A stretch of 64,000 bases of DNA from CBDCVN01 sp965223045 (GTDB taxonomy: Bacteria > Deinococcota > Deinococci > Deinococcales > Trueperaceae), in NCBI GenBank assembly GCA_965223045.1, contig CBDCVN010000013.1:4712001-4776000 (forward strand). Direction: 5' to 3'. This document shows, in pieces, positions 8,169-17,411 of this stretch; within the stretch, counting starts at the first letter, position 1; each line of letters starts with the position of its first letter. The translations under genes were made by a program, and so were the position numbers. Below the pieces are notes generated by a model that saw nothing but the letters and a program-made list of their open reading frames with translations, did not search any database and was not told where the DNA came from.

Positions 8169-9155
8169 GAGTTGTTCTGAAATAAATAAATCGGTCAAAA
8201 TAAAGGAATGTTACTACCAAGAGATGACCGACAAGTAAGAAGTATAACAGGATTGAGCGAAAAGAAAGTAGAGGAACTAGAACCTGCATTTGCTAAAGCT
8301 TTAGAAGACCATGAAAAGCAACGTTATGAAAAGGCTCTAGAAGCAGGGAAAGTACATCGTAAGCCAGGAGGAGGAAGAAACAGTAAACTAAGTACAGTCA
8401 ATATAAAACTGTGCTTTATTCTTTACTACCTTAGACTTTACCCAACGTTTGATGTTCTAGCGGAGAAATTTGATTTATCACGATCTAATGCCCATGCTTG
8501 GGTACAACGTCTTACACCAATAATGGCGAAAACTCTAAGTGGTTTGGGATATATGCCAGCTAGAGAGTTTGAAAACATAGAGGATTTCAAAGCAGCTTTT
8601 GAGGGACTTGACGAAATACTGATTGATGTTACAGAGCGAGAACATCAACGCCCAAAGGATGATGAAATGCAACAGGAGTTATACAGTGGCAAACAGGGTA
8701 ACCACACGCAGAAAAACACAGTGATAAGCAGCAAGGAGAAGGTAATTTTGTTTGTGGGACAAACCTTTGGAGGACGGAACCATGACTATGCAATGCTAAA
8801 GGAAGAATTTCCACCTGAGGAGGAGTGGTTTGAGGATATTAAAGTGGCAGTAGATTTAGGATATCAAGGAATCGAGAAAGATTATGAAGGAGCAGATGTT
8901 GCAATACCTCATAAGAGACCTAGGAAGAGCAAAGCCAACCCTAATCCCAAGCTTAGTAAAGAGCAGAAGGCTCACAACCAAGCAGTGAGCAAGATACGTG
9001 TATATGTTGAGAATGCCATTGGAGGAATGAAGCGTTTCAAGATTCTTGTGTATGCTTTTAGGAATCGTATTAAGGGATTTGTTGACGATGTAGTAGGAGT
9101 TTGTGCTGGTTTATGGAACTGCCTTATTGCCTAATTCCTTATTTCAGAACAAGTC
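8169..9155 (+). mobile_element. IS5-family insertion sequence, 987 bp
   Basis: Ends are the inverted repeats GAGTTGTTCTGAAATAA (8169-8185) and the complement of GACTTGTTCTGAAATAA (9139-9155), 16 of 17 bases matching. The flanks carry TA at 8167-8168 and 9156-9157, a 2-bp duplication as in the IS427-type branch. A single transposase gene fills it. It lies in reverse orientation to the gene it interrupts and contains no CTCGAG. Confidence 0.85.
8208..9134 (+). CDS. IS5-family DDE transposase (DDE_Tnp_4 type)
   Basis: 308 residues, apparently intact. N-terminal helix-turn-helix region (about 60-110, KLCFILYYLRLYPTFDVLAEKF), then the DDE catalytic core: Asp in ILIDVTEREHQRP, Asp in VAVDLGYQG and Glu in VYVENAIGGMKRF. 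It cuts and pastes the element by recognising its terminal repeats. The ATG follows AAAGGA closely. Confidence 0.92.
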   Translation: MLLPRDDRQVRSITGLSEKKVEELEPAFAKALEDHEKQRYEKALEAGKVHRKPGGGRNSKLSTVNIKLCFILYYLRLYPTFDVLAEKFDLSRSNAHAWVQRLTPIMAKTLSGLGYMPAREFENIEDFKAAFEGLDEILIDVTEREHQRPKDDEMQQELYSGKQGNHTQKNTVISSKEKVILFVGQTFGGRNHDYAMLKEEFPPEEEWFEDIKVAVDLGYQGIEKDYEGADVAIPHKRPRKSKANPNPKLSKEQKAHNQAVSKIRVYVENAIGGMKRFKILVYAFRNRIKGFVDDVVGVCAGLWNCLIA

Positions 9156-10135
9156 TAGTTAATAAAACCCAAAACAACTGCTAGTGTAATAACCAAACCC
9201 ATAAAAGTAGCTATGATGATAGGAAAGCTAATTAGCATGAGCGTTCCTAGGCCTAAACTGGCCCAAGGTTTATCTTCTAACCGCTCTGCTGGGCGTTTGA
9301 CCAAGTTTGGGACTAGGCCAAATAATAGTAAACCTACAATTAACAGGGCCAAACAACGCTGGATATTTGTCCAAAGACGTGAACGCATTCGATTTGCAAC
9401 AACAACATTGCGTTCTTCAACTATTATTTCACCGCCCACCACTTCAGGAGGGATTTTGAGGCTATCTGTGCTATGGATGTTAACATTGCCCTCAATATGG
9501 GCTTCATCTCCTAAGGTTAAACCACCTACAACAGTTGGGATATCAGGCATGCCCGGAATAGCAGCATTAGGCCTGAAGTTAGTGGATTTTGATTTGTTGC
9601 CTACTTCTGCCTTAAGGTTTCCACTAATTTTGCCTCTTAGCTCGAGGCCATTAGTACCAATATTGACATCCTCTGTAACATCACCTGCTAATAGTGCCTG
9701 CCCACCACCAAAATTAAGCGTTCCATTAACAGTGCTGCCTAGTTTAGTTTCAAGGCTATAACCTGAAGAAAGGACATCATCTCCTACAATGGCTTCTGGT
9801 CCAAGGGTAAGTGCTGCTCCAGTTATACGCACATCATCAGTAACCTCACCATTAATAGTAATTGTTTGCCCTGCTGCTATAACATCTCCTTCAACTTTAC
9901 CATTGATAGTGATGTGTTGCCCTACAGTAACAATATCACCAAGCACAGTTCCATTTAAAGTAACTGTGGTTGCTGCCATGTACAAATCATCTTCTATGGT
10001 TTCATCGGCAGCAATGATTATATTTTCATCAGAGCGGAATTCGATGCTATAGGCAAGTGATATGAGTAAAAAAAATACTACTCCTAAAAAACTTACTAGT
10101 TTGTAGTGAGTGACCTTACCTGTTGTTTGTTCCAT
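9155..10135 (-). pseudogene. 5' part of polymer-forming (bactofilin-like) membrane protein
   Basis: Start chosen at ATG 10133-10135, preceded by AAGGAG at the right distance, rather than an upstream in-frame codon. A signal/anchor helix is followed by a beta-helix-like region (about 35-210) of repeated VTLNG, ITING, VEGDVIAAG-type turns, the pattern of polymer-forming cytoskeletal/DUF583 domains, then membrane helices near 250-320. The frame ends at a TAG created at the IS junction; the remaining membrane segments are on the other side of the IS. In related proteins the soluble part may scaffold envelope components. The truncated product could still be made. Confidence 0.8.
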
Positions 10136-10261
10136 CTGTCTCTCCTTAGATTTGGTCAAAATTACAACACAATGTTGCTAAAAAACACACTTAACTGCCG
10201 TTTACATAGCATCCACTAATTCAATCTTAAACTACTTTCCAGTAACTAACAGCTGTACTTT

Positions 10262-10292
10262 TCTGACAAAGTATGTCAGATTTTTTCTGACA
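10262..10292. promoter_or_regulatory. Phased TCTGACA/TGTCAGA operator-like cluster
   Basis: TCTGACA at 10262-10268, its inverse TGTCAGA at 10274-10280 and TCTGACA again at 10286-10292 are spaced 12 bp start to start. The first two form a 7-bp hairpin followed by six Ts, so the element could also act as a terminator or attenuator. It lies between the divergent bactofilin-like and LptD-like genes. TGTCAGA with 24-bp spacing recurs at 435-465. Confidence 0.5.
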
Positions 10293-10496
10293 TGATAAAG
10301 ATCATGTGAAACCAAATCTTGTTAAGACCTTTATAGTGTTAGGACCTCTAATTAGCGTAGGCTTAGCGTGAGACGTGCTTTAATAGCACAAAGTTTCATT
10401 AAAGTTGCTAGTTACCTCACTCTTTTCAGTTTGTTGTGGTTAATAATAAAGAGTGGACAGCTGCAATTTTAAAAATAAATTTTCTGAGAGGTAGAT

Positions 10497-13400
10497 TTGC
10501 TAGGCTCTATACAAAAAATCATAAGGGTATTTGCGCTGATTTTTTATAGCTTTTTATTTTTTTCTGCCTTTGCTAGAACAGTTAGCATAACAACTGATCC
10601 CAATGATGAGACAAGTCGATTAGAGCTTCGCAATATTACATTGCCTGATAACACTGAAACTATCCTTTACATAATTAAGGCTTCTCCTGTTACCGTAAAA
10701 ATAAATGGTGATACTATTATTGCAGATCATATAGAGTTTGATTTAGAGAACAAGCTTATGCGCATAGTAGGAGAGGGAACTTTTACTTCCGAAGAAGAAG
10801 AAGTAACAGGGCATGATTTTACTGTTAGCTTAAGTGACAATACTTTTGAAACGCTTGATGTTTCTATAGCTACTGGCAAGATTAATGTTGAGGGTGTTAG
10901 AGCTACACGTTTTCCGGGACAAATTGACGTAAGTAGTGGCGATTTTAGCCCCTGTTCACGTTGTAATCAAGAAGTAGAAGATTATGGATTTAAAGCAGAA
11001 GTGCTTAGGCTTTATCCGGGAGATAGATTAGTTGGTTTTAACGTTACTGTGCTTATTCGTGGAGCAGGAGTGATGTTTTTACCTGTACTGGTTTTGCCTC
11101 TAGGACCAAAGGACAAGCAGCCACGCTTAAATATAAAAGGTGGTTCATTAGATGAAAGGGCAGAAGTTGAGCTAGACTGGCCCTATGTAGTTGGTGCAAG
11201 TGCTTATGGATACTCTAGTTTACGTTACTACGCTGATATAATCCCAGATAAGGGAAATTTTTTCACTAATCAATTTTTAGGTGGCAGGCCCGATGTAAAC
11301 TATATAGGTGGAGGTGTGAGTCATAACTTTTTTACTGAAACAGGCCGTGGGAAGGTTGATTTCTTTTATTTACCTTCTTTTAGGGATTACACTGTTTCTG
11401 GAACAGAAAGAACTCGGCTGGAAGAAAATGAACGAGATGAACTTACCTTTAAGCTTCAATACGACAGTTTTGATTTGGTAAATCTAAGGCCTGAAGATAT
11501 AGAAATACATTTTTTATTAGAAAGACTTGATAGTCGTGAACAACGCATAGCTGAATATAAAATAGAACTAATAAGACAAGACTTAGGATTAAGAACTCGT
11601 TTCTATAGTCAAGGTTATGTTGATTTAGATAATGAAGATGATGTTAAAAAACCATCTTATACAAGTCGTTCAGTTCCTGATCGTACCTTGGCTGAATTGC
11701 AAATAAGGCCTATAGAAGATACTTTAGCATTAGGACCCTTACAGTTTAGTGATCTGCGCTTTGAACTGGGGCTTTTTGAAAGTGATAGCAATCCTTCTAA
11801 CCGTAGCATTGCTAGAAAAGTTGTTGCTCAAGCAGCTCGCCTATTGGTAGGTCATAGTGTAAGGCTAGCTACTCCAAGACCTTGGACAGGATTTCGCCTT
11901 AATTTTGTGAATAGCTTTACAGGGCAGTATTACTCAACCCAAAACCCTGAAGGGAATTTTGCTGATTTTGAAAGGCTTATTAATTGGAATAGTCAAGCTA
12001 CACTCGAGCAAAGAATGGGTAATATAGTTTCTTTTAATTTAGTGGCACAGAGAACTAAAAATGAAGGGGAAACCCCTTTTCAATTTGATACCCAAAGCTC
12101 ACGCAAGAGTACAGATATAACTGGTACATTTTCCCTCACACCAGCTAGTTGGGTTTCTCTTAGCATAAGTGAAAGTTACGTTTTTGAAGACGATAGAGAT
12201 AGCGAACTACTTGGTTGGGGAAATGTTGAAAGTACACTAAATCTTTTTGATAACCTAGGTTGGCTGGGTATACTTTTAGAAAATGAGTATGATATAGAAG
12301 AAGAAGATCCCGGTAATTTAAAAAGCACTATTAATTTAAACTCACCTAGCCCTAGTCTGATAGCTAGAGTAACTATAGAGCATATCCAAGACTTAAAACC
12401 CAGAGAACCTAGAGGGGGAGGGCGAGTAATTGATGAATCTGAGGCAGATGTAAATATTGAGCTAGGCTACCGTTTAGACTCTTTCAGTGAGCCTCTTTTT
12501 AGTGTTAGGTTTGACACAGGTTATATCTACGACCCTGATCCTCTAAATGACCCTGATGATATTGAGTTTGAGTATTGGGATCCTCTAGAGCTGGATTTTA
12601 ATGCACAAAGTCCACAATGGCGAGGCCTAGGTACTTTTCTTGATGTTGAATACGACCGTGACTTGAACAGACGTAATCCAGAAAAGTTTAAAATTAATTT
12701 TGGTGCTAGGTATGAACCTTTGGAAGTTAGTTTAGAGCAATTAGTTAATTATTCTTATTCTAAAACCGAGAAAGTCGTCAGTAGTGATATTGAAAGTACC
12801 TTCGCTGTTAAATGGCAAAACATTGCTAAACTGTCTTTTAAAGCTGAAGGTATGGGTTTTATACCTTCAGCTTTGTTACAAACTGAGCTAATTGATAGCA
12901 GAACAGACAGATACACTTTGACTTTAGAGGATGACGATAACAGTAGCTTTTCGTGGTCTGTAATTTATGACACAACCTATAATACGGAACTTGAGGATAG
13001 TGCAAAGGGTGGTTTTGAAGATACTACTTTTAAAATATCTGTAAATACCCAACCCTTTTATGTAGGTGGAATTAACTTTTATATTGCTGATAGTCACGCA
13101 ACTTTGCAGCTTGCTGATAGTAAATTTAAACGCACTTTTTTACAAAGTGCAAAGATTACCTTTGCTAGTGATTGGTTTGGGTGGCTTGGTTTGCAAGGGG
13201 ACCTAAGCTATTCAGGTGGTTATGATCAAGCAAATGATGAACTCACCAGAGCTAAACTAACTTTAGATGATGTGGCTGTTACCTTACGTTTATTTAAAGA
13301 ATTTTACTTTTCTGCTGTTTTCAATGATACGTGGGATTTTGCAGAGGCTGGCCCAGACTTGGAGAGTCCTTGGAATTTTCAACCTGTTATTTACTTTACT

Positions 13401-13550
13401 TGGGATCGTTGTTGTTGGTCTTTTTATAGCAGCTGGGATACCGAAACTGGAGCAATAAGCTTAGGGCTAAAACTAGGAGACAGTGAAAAAGGACTCCGTG
13501 AGGAAATTGGTACACCTTTAGTTTTACCTGGTCGTTCAACTACAAATTAG
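10497..13550 (+). CDS. OstA/LptD-like outer-membrane assembly protein
   Basis: 1017 residues. Signal peptide (about 1-27), an OstA/LptA-like beta-jellyroll domain (about 30-150, with VKINGDTIIADHIEFDLEN and a second IATGKINVEG repeat), a small SGDFSPCSRC segment, and a long C-terminal region of alternating aromatic/charged strands typical of LptD beta-barrels. In proteobacteria LptD inserts lipopolysaccharide in the outer leaflet; in Deinococcota-like organisms the cargo is uncertain. A TTG start 5-6 nt after GAGAGGTAG is used; no nearby ATG is better placed. alr begins 2 bp after its stop, so they are co-transcribed. Confidence 0.82.
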   Translation: MLGSIQKIIRVFALIFYSFLFFSAFARTVSITTDPNDETSRLELRNITLPDNTETILYIIKASPVTVKINGDTIIADHIEFDLENKLMRIVGEGTFTSEEEEVTGHDFTVSLSDNTFETLDVSIATGKINVEGVRATRFPGQIDVSSGDFSPCSRCNQEVEDYGFKAEVLRLYPGDRLVGFNVTVLIRGAGVMFLPVLVLPLGPKDKQPRLNIKGGSLDERAEVELDWPYVVGASAYGYSSLRYYADIIPDKGNFFTNQFLGGRPDVNYIGGGVSHNFFTETGRGKVDFFYLPSFRDYTVSGTERTRLEENERDELTFKLQYDSFDLVNLRPEDIEIHFLLERLDSREQRIAEYKIELIRQDLGLRTRFYSQGYVDLDNEDDVKKPSYTSRSVPDRTLAELQIRPIEDTLALGPLQFSDLRFELGLFESDSNPSNRSIARKVVAQAARLLVGHSVRLATPRPWTGFRLNFVNSFTGQYYSTQNPEGNFADFERLINWNSQATLEQRMGNIVSFNLVAQRTKNEGETPFQFDTQSSRKSTDITGTFSLTPASWVSLSISESYVFEDDRDSELLGWGNVESTLNLFDNLGWLGILLENEYDIEEEDPGNLKSTINLNSPSPSLIARVTIEHIQDLKPREPRGGGRVIDESEADVNIELGYRLDSFSEPLFSVRFDTGYIYDPDPLNDPDDIEFEYWDPLELDFNAQSPQWRGLGTFLDVEYDRDLNRRNPEKFKINFGARYEPLEVSLEQLVNYSYSKTEKVVSSDIESTFAVKWQNIAKLSFKAEGMGFIPSALLQTELIDSRTDRYTLTLEDDDNSSFSWSVIYDTTYNTELEDSAKGGFEDTTFKISVNTQPFYVGGINFYIADSHATLQLADSKFKRTFLQSAKITFASDWFGWLGLQGDLSYSGGYDQANDELTRAKLTLDDVAVTLRLFKEFYFSAVFNDTWDFAEAGPDLESPWNFQPVIYFTWDRCCWSFYSSWDTETGAISLGLKLGDSEKGLREEIGTPLVLPGRSTTN

Positions 13551-13552
13551 AC

Positions 13553-14644
13553 ATGGCAGTTGCAGAAATCAATTTAGGTGCCCTTAGTCACAATGTTGGG
13601 TGTATAAAAAATCATTTATCACCCAAAGTAAGGTTACTTGCAACAGTTAAAGCAAATGCCTACGGACATGGTGCTACCGGTGTTGCTAAGCACCTAAACA
13701 CTCTTGGTGTTAATTGGTTTGGTGTGGCTACACAAATGGAAGCTTTAGAACTCTGTCAGGCAAAATTAGATAGCAACATTCTAATCTTAAATCCAGTTTA
13801 TTCTGGCGTAGAAGAGCTTATAGCTCAAAATATTTGCTTGAGTATTGTCAATGAACTAAGTTTGGCAAAGGTTGAGCAGGCTGCTAAAAAAATAGGTCAA
13901 AAAGCCACTATTCATCTTAAGGTTGATACAGGAATGGGCAGATTGGGTCTAGGCTCAAAAGAAACCTTAGAAATTGCCAGAAAAGCTGATAGTTCGAAAT
14001 GGCTTGTGCTAGGAGGTATATGGACACACTTTGCCTGTGCTGATGAAAGAGATTCTACCTATACATGTAAGCAACTTGAAGTTTTTCAAGAGTTCCTTGA
14101 TAGTTTAAGGAAGAGCCGTATAGATGTTCCTTTCAGGCACATAGCCAATTCTGCTGCAACTTTTGCTTTCCCTGAATCGCATTTTGATATGGTTAGAGTA
14201 GGAATTGCTTTGTACGGTTATCATGCTAGCACTCATATTCAAGGCTTAGAACCTAATCTTAAACCAGTTATGACAGTAAAAGCCCCTATAACATTTGTAA
14301 AGCGTTTAAAAGCAGGACAAAGTGTTTCTTATGGAGCAACTTGGATAGCAAGCCACGAGACTACTATTGCTACTGTGCGCTATGGTTATGCTGATGGCTA
14401 TCCCCGCATACTTAGTAATAGTGCAAGTGTATGGTGTAAAGGTAAACTGTGCCCTGTTCGTGGCAGGGTTTGTATGGACCAACTCATGATAGATATGGGT
14501 GATGATGTTGTTGAAGAAGGTGAAACAGTCACTCTTTTTGGTGGCTATGCTCCTAGTGCTGCAGATTTAGCAAAGCTTTGTAGCACTATTCCCTATGAAA
14601 TTTTGACTAGTGTAGGTAACAGAGTAGAGAGAGTTAAAACTTGA
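13553..14644 (+). CDS. alr: Alanine racemase
   Basis: 363 residues, PLP-dependent fold-type III enzyme making D-alanine for peptidoglycan. PLP-lysine is K33 in TVKANAYGHG; other family motifs are VDTGMGRLG, HIANSAA, VRYGYADGYPR (catalytic Tyr region) and RGRVCMDQLMID. The N-terminus (MAVAEINLGALSHNV) is very slightly shorter than usual but complete for function. It follows the LptD-like gene with a 2-bp gap and no own promoter is evident. Its 3' end overlaps a Uma2 gene ghost on the other strand. Confidence 0.95.
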   Translation: MAVAEINLGALSHNVGCIKNHLSPKVRLLATVKANAYGHGATGVAKHLNTLGVNWFGVATQMEALELCQAKLDSNILILNPVYSGVEELIAQNICLSIVNELSLAKVEQAAKKIGQKATIHLKVDTGMGRLGLGSKETLEIARKADSSKWLVLGGIWTHFACADERDSTYTCKQLEVFQEFLDSLRKSRIDVPFRHIANSAATFAFPESHFDMVRVGIALYGYHASTHIQGLEPNLKPVMTVKAPITFVKRLKAGQSVSYGATWIASHETTIATVRYGYADGYPRILSNSASVWCKGKLCPVRGRVCMDQLMIDMGDDVVEEGETVTLFGGYAPSAADLAKLCSTIPYEILTSVGNRVERVKT

Positions 14645-14816
14645 GCCATCTATAAACATTCTCAACTCTAAGCATTATTTCCAAGCGATCAAGACTAATC
14701 CCATCAATATTCACAGCAATACTATTATGCGCATCACTTGCCCCAGCCATAGAATAGACTTGTCCATAAACATATTCATGCTTTACTAAAGCAGTTTTTT
14801 CACCCTCTAAGATGCT
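14634..14816 (-). pseudogene. Uma2-family gene ghost
   Basis: Reverse-strand translation gives EGEKTALVKHEYVYGQVYSM followed by AGASDAHNSIAVNI, the N-terminal core of Uma2 (DUF820) proteins, then about 20 unrelated residues and a stop. The same motif (KHEYLQGYLYAMAGASKNHN) is in the intact Uma2 gene at 58674. No start codon is in frame: a TAG lies just upstream. It is a remnant. Confidence 0.6.
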
Positions 14817-14901
14817 CCTCTATGCCTGTATGGTCAGGAGGTTTAACTGTATTCATATCTTAATCTTACAGTTAAGCACAAAATAATGCCCTCTATATCT
14901 G

Positions 14902-16725
14902 CTAGTAAATGGTCTTATATATCTCATAGCTTAGCAGTACCTTTTGCAAGTATTCTCGAGTCTCAGTTTTATCGATATGTCGGTAAAATTCTTCTTTGTC
15001 ACTATTTACTATGGGTCCCTCATACAATCTACGTATATAACCTTGACCACCATTATAGGAGGGAATAACTAATTCGATGTCACCATCAAAATACTCAATG
15101 AGCCATTGGAGGTAGTGTGCACCATAGCGTATGTTGTCGGGAGGGTGGTAAGGATCAGCAGGGGATTCATTTAACAATTCTGCCATCCAGTCCCAAGTAG
15201 AACTAATAAACTGCATAAGCCCCCTAGCATTAGAACGCGAAATTGCTTTGGGGTAAAAGCGGGATTCCTCTCTCATGACTGCCCAAATAAGTTCAGGTTC
15301 TAGATTCCTAGCTATAGCTTCTTTATAAACATTATCAGGATAGGCTTGAGGATAGGCTAACTGCCAAGTGCGCAAATTCCAAGCGCCACTGTAAAGGTAA
15401 TTTTCAGCAACACGACTGCTTTGGCGATACTCGCCAAGACGCTGCAGTTCTGTAGCAAGGGCTACCATGGTAGCTTCATCATTGATTGTTTTTAGAGCAA
15501 AAGTTAGTTCACCTATTGCGGCTTGATGATTATTGACGCTCTCTAAGGCTCGAGCTAATCCAATAGTAGGGTGACTAATAGGGTAAAGAGGTGTACCAAA
15601 GGGAATGCTTATCCTTTCACCTCTAGCTATACGAAAGAAGGTTAGGTTTGGCAAAAAAGCCTTGGCTTTTATTACTGACTCCGTATCACCTTGACGCTCA
15701 GCTAGAATTAAAGCTCGAAAAGCTGCGTCATCTTTATAATCTGAGTCAAATTGAGCAATTTTTAAATAAGCTTTTATTGCCTCATCTCCACGTCCAGCCT
15801 GCTCTAAAAGAGTAGTAGCCTTCCATATATGTGTTGATTTACCTGTTTGGAGGTAATAATTAATAGCACTATCAATATCTCCTTGTTGCTCAGCAATAAG
15901 TGCTCGGCCAAAATAAGAATCTGAGCTGCCAAGGTTAGCAAAAACATTATCTGCCTCTGTGTACCGCCCTAGTCTGTATAGGACCCAGCCTCGCCCTAGA
16001 GTAGCACTAACACTGTCTGGTGCTTCCACTAGCCAACGCTCATAGGCGTCTAGAGCAAGTTCATTCTGATTTGTCCAACGGTAAGAGGGGGCTTCTATAG
16101 AGGGGGCTGTGTTAGCACCTAAAACTTCAAGTGCAGCAGTATACATCTTGGCCTTATAAAAGGCATTAGCAAGTTTATAAGGATCACTGGTAACTCTGTA
16201 TAAACCATTAATAGCATTACCAAAAGGTAAAGCTTCACTATAAGCACGCACAGCCTGTTCTAAGTTAGCTGCTTCCTCGGCAACTGTTCCGTACTCGAGC
16301 CAAAGTTCACGCTTATCCCGTGCTTTCAAAGGGTCATCAAGGTAAAGGTTAAAAACATGCTGGTAGTAAGGCAGACGTTGTCCTGCAGTTAGGTTAGGCA
16401 TTCTTGCTAATGTAAGTGCTGTTTGATACTCTAAGTAAGAGCCACGCAAAGGCTCTTCCGCAAGCAAGTTTTGTAAAGCTACTACATCTTGTCTAACTAG
16501 AGCGTCATTAAAGCGTTCGTAGAAGTGTAAAAGCGGATTATCAGCGTAAGGATTGAGTAAGGCTACTCTAGCTTCGGGTAAAGGGATAGGCAAAAAACGC
16601 CCCTGATAATACCAATATAGCAACCAAAAAGAGCTTAAAATTAATAAAACAAAACTAAAAAATAGTCTGAGGAGGGGTCGATTTATTGTCACACTTTCAA
16701 GTCTAATTGAATACAGTGAGAGCAA
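14902..16725 (-). CDS. Membrane-anchored lytic transglycosylase (SLT domain)
   Basis: 607 residues. One N-terminal membrane helix (about 18-42), a long helical TPR-like superhelix (about 75-450) and a C-terminal SLT domain (about 470-600). Catalytic Glu sits in AVMREESRFYPKAISRSNA, followed by GLMQFISSTW and PSYNGGQGYIRR. It resembles Slt70: cleaves peptidoglycan glycan strands in the periplasm with 1,6-anhydro-product formation. The start is unsure: a TTG at 16725 opens the frame but no good ribosome site is seen; a GTG about 11 codons in is an alternative. It lies 11 bp after scpB on the same strand. Confidence 0.88.
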   Translation of the reverse strand: MLSLYSIRLESVTINRPLLRLFFSFVLLILSSFWLLYWYYQGRFLPIPLPEARVALLNPYADNPLLHFYERFNDALVRQDVVALQNLLAEEPLRGSYLEYQTALTLARMPNLTAGQRLPYYQHVFNLYLDDPLKARDKRELWLEYGTVAEEAANLEQAVRAYSEALPFGNAINGLYRVTSDPYKLANAFYKAKMYTAALEVLGANTAPSIEAPSYRWTNQNELALDAYERWLVEAPDSVSATLGRGWVLYRLGRYTEADNVFANLGSSDSYFGRALIAEQQGDIDSAINYYLQTGKSTHIWKATTLLEQAGRGDEAIKAYLKIAQFDSDYKDDAAFRALILAERQGDTESVIKAKAFLPNLTFFRIARGERISIPFGTPLYPISHPTIGLARALESVNNHQAAIGELTFALKTINDEATMVALATELQRLGEYRQSSRVAENYLYSGAWNLRTWQLAYPQAYPDNVYKEAIARNLEPELIWAVMREESRFYPKAISRSNARGLMQFISSTWDWMAELLNESPADPYHPPDNIRYGAHYLQWLIEYFDGDIELVIPSYNGGQGYIRRLYEGPIVNSDKEEFYRHIDKTETREYLQKVLLSYEIYKTIY

Positions 16726-16736
16726 GAATAAGAAGT

Positions 16737-17270
16737 TTAGCTGCGCAAAAATTCTGTGGGTTTTTCCTCTAAAGCTGGCAAATCATCTAACGATTTTAGG
16801 CCAAACTCGAGCAAGAACCTTTCAGTTGTGCTATATATTAGTGGCTTGCCCACAACATCTTTACGACCTACTACCTTTATAAGTTCACGCTCTTGCAAAG
16901 TTTCTAAAGGTGAAGCGCAGCTTGAACCCCTAGCAGCCTCCAATTCGCCACGGGTAACGGGTTGTTTATAGGCAACTAAGGCCAGAGTTTCTAAGGCTGC
17001 ACTTGATAGTTTAGGCAAGGGTGGTGGTGAAAAAATGCCTGCCAGATCTGCATAAAGCGTTGGTTGAACAATAAGCCTATAGCCACCAGCTATCTCTTCT
17101 AGAAAAAGCCCTAAGTCTTGCTCATAAAGTACCTTTTTTAGATCTGCAATAGCATCAAGTACAGCATCTGGAGAAAGCTGTAGGACTTTGCTAAGCTCTT
17201 TCAAGCTTAGGGGCCTGCCAGCACCTAATAGACTGGTATGTAGTAGTGCTCGAGTACGCATAGGTATCAT
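16737..17270 (-). CDS. scpB: Segregation and condensation protein B
   Basis: 177 residues with two winged-helix domains: LLHTSLLGAGRPLSLKELSKV at the start and the hallmark LAALETLALVAYKQPVTRGELE-type motif (here SSAALETLALVAYKQPVTRG), then LIKVVGRKDVVGKPLIYSTT. ScpB joins ScpA and SMC in the condensin complex that organises and segregates the chromosome. Two close ATGs (17270 and 17261) are possible starts; AAGGT lies just upstream. No scpA is in the window. Confidence 0.93.
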   Translation of the reverse strand: MIPMRTRALLHTSLLGAGRPLSLKELSKVLQLSPDAVLDAIADLKKVLYEQDLGLFLEEIAGGYRLIVQPTLYADLAGIFSPPPLPKLSSAALETLALVAYKQPVTRGELEAARGSSCASPLETLQERELIKVVGRKDVVGKPLIYSTTERFLLEFGLKSLDDLPALEEKPTEFLRS

Positions 17271-17353
17271 ACTACCTTGTGGGAGGGGTATTTAGAAATG
17301 GTTTTGATATGACTTTGTGTTGTAATATTAGATACTTAACTTGTATTTAAAGC

Positions 17354-17384
17354 AAAAAAACCTTCCAGCTTGATAACTAGAAGG
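17354..17384 (-). terminator. Rho-independent terminator of the PEGA gene
   Basis: On the reverse strand the stem CCTTCTAG / CTGGAAGG (one G-T pair, 8-nt loop) is followed by seven Ts. It starts about 28 bp after the PEGA gene stop codon. Confidence 0.85.
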
Positions 17385-17411
17385 CTCAAATTCGGATTTT
17401 ATGTTCAAACT

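Noticed and set aside
9213..10052. Two top-strand frames opposite the bactofilin-like gene
   Set aside because: Shadow frames of the repetitive beta-helix coding sequence.
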